Shown here: positions 58,610 through 64,000 of the stretch, in pieces
Position numbering within the stretch: the stretch's first letter is position 1
How the letters are laid out: every line of letters begins with the position of its first letter
Source: Ignavibacteriales bacterium
GTDB taxonomy: Bacteria > Bacteroidota > Ignavibacteria > Ignavibacteriales > SURF-24
Assembly: GCA_026390815.1 (NCBI GenBank)
Contig: JAPLFH010000015.1
Coordinates: 42,087 to 106,086, forward strand
Reading direction: 5' to 3'
DNA length: 64,000 nucleotides
Program-made: the position numbers and the translations under genes
The notes under the pieces: generated by a model
The model's input: the letters and a program-made list of their open reading frames with translations, nothing else
Database searches by the model: none
What the model was told of the DNA's origin: nothing

Positions 58610-59110
58610 ATGAAAATAAATATTTTGTTCGGTTCTATTTTAATGATTCTGATTGCCGGTGGAATAATTCTTTTTAGTTCAACGCAATCGGAACTTAAAT
58701 GGGATTCATTCAATAAAGCAATAGTTAAAGGTCAATCAGAAAATAAAAAACTGGTTATTGATGTTTATACTGATTGGTGCGGATGGTGCAAGAAAATGGA
58801 TAAGAGCACATACCAAAATCAAAATGTTGTTGATTATATAAGTAAAAAATATATTCCGGTTAAATTGAATGCGGAATCCTCAACCAAATTAACTTTTGAA
58901 GGACAAGAATATAGTGAACAGCAATTTTCGCGGAATCTTGGAATCAGTGGTTATCCATCAACTTTATTTGTTGATGAAAAAGGGAAATTAATTACCGTTG
59001 TACCCGGTTATTTGGAACCAGCTGAGTTTATTAAAATTCTTAAATTTATCGGTGAAGATATTTATAAGTCAAAAAGTTTTGATGAATACTTGAAATCCTT
59101 GGGTTCCTGA
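58610..59110 (+). CDS. Membrane-anchored thioredoxin-family protein
   Basis: The ATG at 58610 (MKINILFGSI) opens an N-terminal membrane helix or signal. Upstream in-frame starts would put polar residues before it. The thioredoxin domain has TDWCGWCKKMD with C57-x2-C60, then GISGYPSTLFVD with the cis-Pro. It resembles DUF255/thioredoxin_7-type reductases that act on envelope proteins. It is about 166 residues long and ends the polysaccharide run. Confidence 0.85.
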   Translation: MKINILFGSILMILIAGGIILFSSTQSELKWDSFNKAIVKGQSENKKLVIDVYTDWCGWCKKMDKSTYQNQNVVDYISKKYIPVKLNAESSTKLTFEGQEYSEQQFSRNLGISGYPSTLFVDEKGKLITVVPGYLEPAEFIKILKFIGEDIYKSKSFDEYLKSLGS

Positions 59111-59290
59111 TAAAAATTAATTTGGATCCGTTTGTATTTAGAATCTGCATAAATTGATGTTGAATTTAAAATTCCATACTTTACGGCTGTGTTTTAAATG
59201 CTTTATTGTGATTTTTGGGGCATCTCTAAACACCAAAAGATTTTTTTCTTTTCTAAGTTGTAATTAACTTATTAAAATTATAATGCAAAG

Positions 59291-59980
59291 ATGAAATTTT
59301 TTTTCAATTCAAAGTTTTTCTTAAAAGCAGAGAATGCTGAAGAATATTGTATCCAGGGAGAAAAGCAATATTTAACCGGTGATTATGATGGTGCTTTAAA
59401 AAATTTATCTCAAGCAATAACTATTGATCCAAATTATTTTGAAGCTTATTATTATAGAGGAATTTCAAAGGATAATTTAGAAAAACATGTTGAAGCTATT
59501 GAGGATTACTCAAGTGTAATAACCTTAAATCCTATGTTTGCTGAAGCCTATAATCGAAGAGCACTTACAAAATACTTATTAAAACAGTTTGAAGAAGCAG
59601 TTTTGGATTTTGATAAAGCGATTGAATTGAATCCTATGCTAATAAATGTTTATTTTCATCGGGCAAATGCAAAAGCAAAATTAGGAATGTATCAGGAAGC
59701 TGTAGATGATTTTTCTAAGGCAATTGAATTTAATAAAAAGCTCACTATTGCATATTTTAACAGAGGAAATGCCTTAGCTAAGTTGAAATTCTATAAAGAA
59801 GCAATTGAGGATTTTAATATTTTTATTTCATATTCTGAAAATCACCAGGTTGCTTATTACATCCGTGGTATTTGCAAAATTGCAATTGGAGACAAATTGG
59901 GTGGATGCATTGATTTGAAAAAATCATCTCAATTAGGTTATCCTGAAGCAGCACTTGCAATACAAAAATATTGCAAGTAA
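59291..59980 (+). CDS. Tetratricopeptide-repeat protein
   Basis: The 229-residue protein has about six 34-residue TPR units (AEEYCIQGEKQYLTGDYDGA, NYFEAYYYRGISKDN, FAEAYNRRALTKYL, LINVYFHRANAKAKLGM, LTIAYFNRGNALAKL, HQVAYYIRGICKI). No signal peptide is seen, so it is probably cytoplasmic and binds partner proteins. A TATAAT (59279-59284) lies only 6 bases before the ATG. If it were used, the message would be almost leaderless. It is the last chromosomal-looking gene before the broken tRNA. Confidence 0.85.
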   Translation: MKFFFNSKFFLKAENAEEYCIQGEKQYLTGDYDGALKNLSQAITIDPNYFEAYYYRGISKDNLEKHVEAIEDYSSVITLNPMFAEAYNRRALTKYLLKQFEEAVLDFDKAIELNPMLINVYFHRANAKAKLGMYQEAVDDFSKAIEFNKKLTIAYFNRGNALAKLKFYKEAIEDFNIFISYSENHQVAYYIRGICKIAIGDKLGGCIDLKKSSQLGYPEAALAIQKYCK

Positions 59981-59984
59981 TAAA

Positions 59985-60018
59985 GTGTTTGAAATTATTT
60001 TGTGTTTGAAATTATTTT
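59985..60018. repeat. 17-bp perfect tandem duplication before tRNA-Ala
   Basis: The unit GTGTTTGAAATTATTTT is present at 59985-60001 and again at 60002-60018, end to end. It lies between the TPR gene and the broken tRNA, at the chromosomal side of the integrated element. Confidence 0.85.
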
Positions 60019-60048
60019 GGAAATGGGGATATTTAGCTAACCAAAACT

Positions 60049-60112
60049 GGGGCTATAGCTCAGTTGGGAGAGCGGTTCGTTCGCAACGAACAGGTATAGT
60101 TCAAATTTCTAT
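60049..60112 (+). tRNA. tRNA-Ala (anticodon CGC), 3' half degenerate; integration site
   Basis: The 5' half is good: acceptor strand GGGGCTA, D stem GCTC/GAGC around AGTTGGGA, and a perfect 5-bp anticodon stem GTTCG/CGAAC with loop TTCGCAA (anticodon CGC, 60082-60084). After AGG, a T-loop TTCAAAT is still visible, but its stem has a T/C mismatch and a G-U pair, the variable region is two bases short, and the 3' acceptor (expected TAGCCCC) is replaced by AT-rich sequence. It probably cannot fold into a working tRNA. The recombinase gene 90 bases away suggests an element integrated here. Confidence 0.7.
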
Positions 60113-60203
60113 CAAAAATACATCTTTTTAGCTTATCATTAAGTAATTCGTTCAGTAAAAATCGATTTTAACACTGCATTTCGGAGAATGAGAGGAGGCA
60201 GTT

Positions 60204-61220
60204 ATGTTTCTATTTTTACGTGATGGTTATTATCATCTTGAATACTTTGATGAGGTTGAAAATCGGATTAGGAGAATTTCTACAAGGTGTAAAAAGAAAA
60301 CCGAAGCTATTTCTTTCTTAACGGATTTCAATAGGAAATTAAGTAACAAGCCCAAATTGAAATTTATATTACTACACGATTTCTCAAATCTATATCTCCA
60401 GCAACTTGAAAAAACTCATTCCCAAAATTATAAGGCGATTGTAAAAATATCCTTTGCTTTACTTGAAAAAGGAATTGGTAATATTCCTATTACTCAAATT
60501 TCAGTAAGACAATTAGAAAAATATTTTGCCGATACCTATCAAAGAACAAAACAGGGAGCAAGAACTTATTATATTGCTTTACGAAGTGCATTCAATAAAG
60601 CTATAAGCTGGAATTATATTTCAGAAAATCCGATAAGTAAAATTAAACTTCCAAAAATTCCGAAAAACAATCCGTTATTTATTAATGAAGTGGAACTAAA
60701 TTTAATAATCGGCAAAGAAGATAACCCACAGCTTAAAGATGTTTATTCCTTTGCCTTTCATACTGGAATGAGATTAGCAGAAATTACAAATCTTAAATGG
60801 AATCAAATTGATTTAGTTGAAAGAATAATCAAGGTTACTAATACAGCGGACTTTACAACGAAGGGAAAGAAAGAAAGAATCATTCCGATAAACGAAAGAA
60901 TGTTTTTAATGTTGACTAATAGGCTTCCTAAGATAATGGATATTAACAAGGACGTTTATTTGTTCAATAGGAATGGCATTAAATACAATGATGAATTTAT
61001 TAGTAAGCAGTTTAAGAAAGCAGTTAGGAAAATTAATATCGATTCAAAATTTCACTTCCACAGCTTAAGACATTCATTTGCATCAAACCTTATTATGAAA
61101 GGAATCCCGATTTATACTGTTATGGAATTGTTAGGACATTCGGATATTAAAACAACTCAAATCTATTCACACTTAAAAGTAGAAAATTTGAGAGAAGCTG
61201 TTAAGGTATTGGAATATTGA
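60204..61220 (+). CDS. Tyrosine recombinase (site-specific integrase)
   Basis: The 338-residue protein has an SAM-like core-binding N-terminal part and the catalytic domain with R190 (HTGMRLAE), H286-x2-R289 (HSLRHSFA), H312 (LGHSD) and nucleophile Y321 (QIYSHL). All the usual active-site residues are present, so it should be active. A near-perfect Shine-Dalgarno AGAGGAGG (60191-60198) precedes the ATG. It lies directly downstream of the broken tRNA, as expected for the integrase of an element targeting that tRNA. Confidence 0.95.
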   Translation: MFLFLRDGYYHLEYFDEVENRIRRISTRCKKKTEAISFLTDFNRKLSNKPKLKFILLHDFSNLYLQQLEKTHSQNYKAIVKISFALLEKGIGNIPITQISVRQLEKYFADTYQRTKQGARTYYIALRSAFNKAISWNYISENPISKIKLPKIPKNNPLFINEVELNLIIGKEDNPQLKDVYSFAFHTGMRLAEITNLKWNQIDLVERIIKVTNTADFTTKGKKERIIPINERMFLMLTNRLPKIMDINKDVYLFNRNGIKYNDEFISKQFKKAVRKINIDSKFHFHSLRHSFASNLIMKGIPIYTVMELLGHSDIKTTQIYSHLKVENLREAVKVLEY

Positions 61221-61369
61221 AAACAGATAGAGGGCTAAAATTAATGAGAACGAATGGAAACAGGGCTACAAGGCACTATTATACTGGATTCGTATAAACT
61301 AACCACTAGGAATAGAAAGCCTTTTAAATCGCTTATAATTAATTTTTAAACACAAATATGGAGTTTCAA

Positions 61370-61567
61370 ATGTTTACTACAAACCAGGATAATACAAAAC
61401 AAACCTTGCCTAAAGAATATCAATTACCGGATAAGTTAATTGAACAAATTAAGAAACTTGGTTTTACAGTTGGTTTCTTCCTTGACGTATCGGGTGAAAA
61501 TGAAAAACCAGTAGGTTACTTTATAAGAAAAAAAATATTACTTGACAACAAAGATTTAATAAAATAA
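61370..61567 (+). CDS. Small hypothetical protein of the integrated element
   Basis: The ATG at 61370, preceded by GGAG and a 6-base spacer, is a better start than the ATG at 61358, which overlaps that GGAG. This gives 65 residues. It is not recognised. It contains LPDKLIEQIKKLGFTVGFFL and a basic tail and has no membrane segment. A TATAAT at 61334-61339 lies upstream, without a clear -35. It could be a small regulator of the element, but nothing in the sequence shows that. Confidence 0.55.
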   Translation: MFTTNQDNTKQTLPKEYQLPDKLIEQIKKLGFTVGFFLDVSGENEKPVGYFIRKKILLDNKDLIK

Positions 61568-61610
61568 TTTGTGTTATAAATTTGCTAATAATTGCTAAAT
61601 AAGATTTTTT

Positions 61611-61685
61611 AAGAAGCCTTTATCCGTTCACCTTCACAGGTGAAACCTACAGCAATAGGTTAGCAAGCGGGTAAAGGTTTTTTTA
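61611..61685 (+). terminator. Three-way-junction hairpin with poly-T tail (terminator or small RNA)
   Basis: An outer stem of 10 bp (CCTTTATCCG at 61617-61626 with CGGGTAAAGG at 61668-61677, one G-U) can extend by up to 6 weaker pairs into the T run. It encloses two complete hairpins: 7 bp TTCACCT/AGGTGAA with a TCAC loop (61627-61644) and 5 bp ACCTA/TAGGT with a CAGCAA loop (61645-61660). Seven Ts follow. It can act as a terminator, but the branched form is more than a terminator needs. Confidence 0.6.
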
Positions 61686-61698
61686 TTTGGTGATAGAA

Positions 61699-62667
61699 AT
61701 GAAAAATAAAAAATCAGATATTGAGCGGGTAAAAATTAAAAAGCTATTAGAAAAGGAAAAAAGGATTGCAAAATACAAAGATCAATTAGAACAAAGGAAA
61801 AAAAGGAGAGCGGAATACTCAGAGCAAATAGAACAAAGAAAAAAAAGGATTGCAGAATATCAAAGAGACCTTACAAAAGTTTATGAAGATACTTTCCTTA
61901 ACTATTTCAGTAAAGGTATTTTTATAAATTATTACAATTCTTTTGATGAAACATTTTTGCAATATTTCGACTTGAAAAAATTCATTCAGATTTTTGATAA
62001 AAGAATTGGGCTTTTTTGTGAAGATGTTAAGTTTAAACTTGATGACGATAAAAGTTATAACCTATATGCTGGATTAATTTACAACATAATTAATGAAGTT
62101 ATTGAGAGCATTTTTTATAAATACAATAAACTTAATCCCTCTGATTTAGGAATTAGTGGAAAAGAATATAAGAGGGAAATAATATTGAGAGTAAAGGAAT
62201 TAAATAATGAATTGCTGTTAGGAAAAAGTAAACATCCTGATTTTAAAAAGCCATTAATGATAACACCCGAACTTTATAATATTTTAGATAATGTTTTAGG
62301 TAAATATGAGTTTATATTTGCAGTTGCTAGTAAAAGATTTAAGGATGCTGAAGTTATATTCGAGAAACAAAAAAATGAATTAGTAGAAAAAAATAAAGAA
62401 CAATATATTTTACGAATCACAAAAGAAAATCCAGAATATAAATTATTTTTATTTGCACAGTTTAAGTACTTTGAAAAAATAAAAGAAATAAGTAAAAGAA
62501 AATATGAATTAAAGGATGCTTTAACCGATGCTAATAAAGATGAGGAATGTCATCTACATTCTGAAAAATATTTTTATAACATAATTCCGGGACTTTATAT
62601 AAGATTTAGGAATTGGAAGACAAATTATAAAACATTTTTTCCAGAATGGAGACAACTCTTTCAATAA
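61699..62667 (+). CDS. Coiled-coil protein of unknown function
   Basis: The ATG at 61699 is preferred to a TTG at 61687 (322 residues). The N-terminal 60 residues are highly charged and repetitive, with the unit EQRKKRxAEY repeated twice, a strong coiled-coil or basic helix. The rest is mixed helical with no motif I recognise. An RxxxxH HEPN motif, as in AbiF/Abi_2 proteins that carry an upstream RNA, was looked for and not found. It lies directly behind the structured RNA. Confidence 0.7.
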   Translation: MKNKKSDIERVKIKKLLEKEKRIAKYKDQLEQRKKRRAEYSEQIEQRKKRIAEYQRDLTKVYEDTFLNYFSKGIFINYYNSFDETFLQYFDLKKFIQIFDKRIGLFCEDVKFKLDDDKSYNLYAGLIYNIINEVIESIFYKYNKLNPSDLGISGKEYKREIILRVKELNNELLLGKSKHPDFKKPLMITPELYNILDNVLGKYEFIFAVASKRFKDAEVIFEKQKNELVEKNKEQYILRITKENPEYKLFLFAQFKYFEKIKEISKRKYELKDALTDANKDEECHLHSEKYFYNIIPGLYIRFRNWKTNYKTFFPEWRQLFQ

Positions 62668-62701
62668 ATTTTGTGTAAAGGATTACACAAATTTTGTGTA
62701 A
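62666..62701. repeat. Direct and inverted TTGTGTAA repeats (operator-like)
   Basis: TTGTGTAA occurs at 62671-62678 and 62694-62701, and its reverse complement TTACACAA at 62683-62690. The direct copies lie in a 13-base repeat (AAATTTTGTGTAA) spaced 23 bases. The inverted pair forms an 8-bp hairpin with loop AGGA. The cluster begins at the stop of the coiled-coil gene and precedes the next gene cluster, so a repressor-binding site or weak terminator is possible. Confidence 0.6.
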
Positions 62702-62763
62702 ATATAGTTACAGAAACCTTACTTATTACTTCGTAGTTTTCTTTCGTAAAGAATTAATATTCG

Positions 62764-62904
62764 ATGAAAGAAAAAAACACAAATAGCAAGAAATTTAATT
62801 TTAGCCTAACAGGATTAGTGTTATCACCACCGATATTAATCTTTACACTGTTAGGCTTTTATTTTTATCAATGGTGGTATATATGTCAAACCAGGATTTA
62901 TTAG
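62764..62904 (+). CDS. Possible 46-residue single-pass membrane protein
   Basis: An ATG at 62764 opens a 46-codon frame ending at TAG 62902-62904. The middle is a plausible membrane helix (LVLSPPILIFTLLGFYFY) after a basic start, then QWWYI. No Shine-Dalgarno is obvious, and a 19-bp hairpin lies inside it, so the reading frame may be chance. It would overlap the next gene by about 30 bases. Confidence 0.25.
   Translation: MKEKNTNSKKFNFSLTGLVLSPPILIFTLLGFYFYQWWYICQTRIY
62803..62866 (+). terminator. Long bulged hairpin with T-rich tail
   Basis: AGCCTAACAG (62803-62812) pairs perfectly with CTGTTAGGCT (62848-62857). Directly inside, GATTAGTGT pairs with ATATTAATC (two G-U pairs), leaving a six-base bulge TTTACA on the 3' side and an 11-base loop. 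TTTATTTTT follows. It resembles an intrinsic terminator placed just before the next gene, as with the structure at 61.6 kb. Confidence 0.6.
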
Positions 62905-63152
62905 CATTCCATAAAGACCTTAGTGAAAGAATTAATGTTCATTTAGGTTCGCTTGATGCACAAAGAATAAGATTAGAAAATCTAACCACTTCAACAAGAA
63001 CAAATGAAAGATTAAAATTAAGAACACTTGAATATTTGAAAACTATTTTAGCAGATCACGTGATTTTCTATGATTTTCTTTTAGAGATTGAAAATTGCGA
63101 TGGTGACTTTTTACTTTTGAATGATTTGCTGGATTTGGAAGATTCGGAATGA
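62883..63152 (+). CDS. Small hypothetical protein of the integrated element
   Basis: The ATG at 62883 (MSNQDLLAFH) is preferred to that at 62871, though both are possible. The 89-residue product is mostly helical and acidic at the end (DLLDLEDSE), without known motifs. Its stop overlaps the ATG of the next gene (ATGA), so the two are coupled. Its place just before a replisome-organiser gene is typical of short early phage genes. Confidence 0.6.
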   Translation: MSNQDLLAFHKDLSERINVHLGSLDAQRIRLENLTTSTRTNERLKLRTLEYLKTILADHVIFYDFLLEIENCDGDFLLLNDLLDLEDSE

Positions 63153-63898
63153 TGGAAGGTTGGATAAGTTTACATAGGCAAATAACAGAAAACGAAATTT
63201 GGCTTTCTGAAAGGTTTACAAAAGCACAGGCATGGATTGACTTGCTACTTTTAGCAACTCATAAACCAAGAACAATATTTATAAGAGGAAATGAAATAAA
63301 CTTAAAACCAGGTCAATTGTGCTGGAGTCAATTGTCTTTAGCTGATAGATGGAAATGGAATAGAAAAACAGTTGATAAATTTTTATTGATTTTAGAAAAC
63401 CGTGAAATGGTGGACAACAGAAAAACACGTTTAACCACAATAATATCAATACTAAACTGGAATTTATATCAGGACACTGGACAACAGAAGGGACAACAGA
63501 AGGACAACAGAAGGGACACAAACAATAATGGTAATAATGAAAATAACATATATACACAGATTTTTAATTTTTGGAATGATAAGAAAATAATGGTTCACAA
63601 GAACTTAGATTCCAAAACTGAAAGTAAAATCAAGGCAACATTAAAAGATTATAACATCGAAGAAATAAAAACAGCAATAGACAATTACAACATCATTCTA
63701 AAAAGTGAAGATTATTATTTCACTTATAAATGGACGCTCAAAGATTTTCTTTCCAAAGGGCTTGAAAACTTTATTGATTTAGAAATTGCAAAAAATAATT
63801 ATAAGAAGAACAAAAAAGCTGCGGGTAACCCACAGCAAATAAACCAAGAAAATAAATTAAGTGAGTTACGTTTTTATGAAAACCAAGAAACAAATTAA
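63149..63898 (+). CDS. Replisome-organiser / DnaD-like phage replication protein
   Basis: The 249-residue protein begins GWISLHRQITENEIW, followed by a winged-helix-like LSLADRWKWNRKTVDKFL, the usual N-terminal domain of phage replication-initiation proteins. A low-complexity Gln/Lys/Asn linker (about residues 111-133) separates it from a C-terminal DnaD-like helical part (FNFWNDKK... YYFTYKWTLKDFLSKGLENF). It probably opens the element's origin and loads the helicase encoded next. No origin was identified. Confidence 0.78.
   Translation: MMEGWISLHRQITENEIWLSERFTKAQAWIDLLLLATHKPRTIFIRGNEINLKPGQLCWSQLSLADRWKWNRKTVDKFLLILENREMVDNRKTRLTTIISILNWNLYQDTGQQKGQQKDNRRDTNNNGNNENNIYTQIFNFWNDKKIMVHKNLDSKTESKIKATLKDYNIEEIKTAIDNYNIILKSEDYYFTYKWTLKDFLSKGLENFIDLEIAKNNYKKNKKAAGNPQQINQENKLSELRFYENQETN
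63479..63513. repeat. 12-bp coding tandem repeat with one-base-short third unit
   Basis: GGACAACAGAAG occurs at 63479-63490 and 63491-63502, then again one base shorter at 63503-63513. In the protein this gives GQQK, GQQK, then DNRR, because the short unit shifts phase. It lies in the linker of the replisome-organiser gene and looks like replication slippage. Confidence 0.85.
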
Positions 63899-64000
63899 GC
63901 AGATTTTAGAAAAGCAGATTTTATCATGCATGCTGAATGATATTAAAAGCATTCCGGCAATAGCAGGTAAATTTCAAAAAGAATATTTCTCAAAACCTTT
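63876..64000 (+). CDS. Probable DnaB-type replicative helicase, N-terminus only
   Basis: An ATG at 63876, 23 bases inside the preceding gene, opens a frame that stays open to the window end (41 residues and two bases). The piece EKQILSCMLND, then IPAIAGKFQKEYF, resembles the helical N-terminal domain of DnaB (usual form EQxVLGxLLxD... FY). With the replisome-organiser gene in front, this is a classic phage initiator-helicase pair. The Walker motifs are outside the window, so the identity is probable, not certain. Confidence 0.6.
   Translation, partial: MKTKKQIKQILEKQILSCMLNDIKSIPAIAGKFQKEYFSKP

Larger units (their letters stand above)
60092..64000 (+). mobile_element. Left end of an integrated element (prophage-like), runs past window end
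   Basis: Starting at the broken tRNA-Ala there is a tyrosine recombinase, a run of small unknown genes, a replisome-organiser-like gene and a DnaB-like helicase start, all on one strand. That is a typical integrase-plus-replication module of a temperate phage or integrative plasmid. The left boundary is set at the end of the anticodon stem and is approximate. The right end is not in the window, so no att repeat could be compared. Confidence 0.75.

Noticed and set aside
59258..59284. TTGTAA...TATAAT as a promoter for the TPR gene
   Set aside because: The spacer is only 15 bases and the start codon follows the -10 by 6 bases, so the message would be almost leaderless. Not strong enough to list.
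61511..61600. Repeated TTGCTAA words as an operator
   Set aside because: Two 7-base words in very AT-rich DNA are expected by chance.
61611..62667. Structured RNA plus unknown protein as an AbiF/Abi_2-type RNA-protein defence pair
   Set aside because: The protein has no RxxxxH HEPN motif and no Abi_2-like pattern. The RNA ends in a T run like a terminator.
63479..63513. CRISPR-like repeats
   Set aside because: The units are head to tail with no spacers and are in a coding linker.

Overview
The window is AT-rich, gene-dense bacterial DNA. It most resembles the Ignavibacteria/Melioribacter side of the Bacteroidota-Chlorobiota group. The evidence is a type IX secretion (T9SS) locus (PorU-like, PorV, several C-terminal sorting domains), PorV/PorQ-family paralogues, a bacillithiol gene (bshC), frequent TTG/GTG starts, and TAnnTTTG-like promoter elements beside ordinary TTGACA/TATAAT-like ones. 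No taxon can be fixed from the sequence alone.

Layout. 1-5.9 kb: a histidine kinase tail, a response regulator and a three-subunit NAD-linked [FeFe]-hydrogenase (NuoE-, NuoF- and NuoG/HydA-like), followed by a terminator, a promoter and a second histidine kinase. 5.8-8.6 kb: a secreted beta-propeller, tRNA-Glu, a thioredoxin-like ferredoxin, endonuclease III and an HD-domain protein. 8.8-21.7 kb: the secretion/envelope block, with PorU-like sortase, PorV, a large M6-type protein whose zinc motif is destroyed, a surface metallopeptidase/propeller/barrel protein and two small genes. 21.7-39.9 kb: mostly housekeeping genes (der, upp, relA/spoT, ruvX, ybbR-like, tmk, S41 protease, htpG, exonuclease-UvrC fusion, ymdB-like phosphodiesterase, folD, deoC, HicB-like, trmH-like, aroA), then convergent bshC. 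41.7-59.1 kb: envelope glycan work (flippase-like protein, GT2 enzymes, deacetylase, radical SAM protein, Wzx-like flippase, GT4, GT9, FemAB-like transferase), mixed with a site-2 protease, a lipoprotein, a T9SS cargo and two PorV/PorQ paralogues.

60.0-64.0 kb: the left end of an integrated element. A tRNA-Ala(CGC) gene keeps its 5' half and anticodon arm but has lost its acceptor 3' strand. It is followed at once by a tyrosine recombinase, small unknown genes separated by strongly structured intergenic RNAs, a replisome-organiser-like protein and the start of what looks like a DnaB-type helicase that runs off the window. This is the most accessory-like part of the window.

No CRISPR array, rRNA or insertion sequence was seen, and no stretch longer than 300 bases lacks a gene. 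The observations most worth following are the disrupted tRNA with its integrated element, the three-way-junction RNA at about 61.6 kb, the catalytically dead M6 protein in the T9SS locus, and the serine in the H-cluster L1 motif of the hydrogenase.
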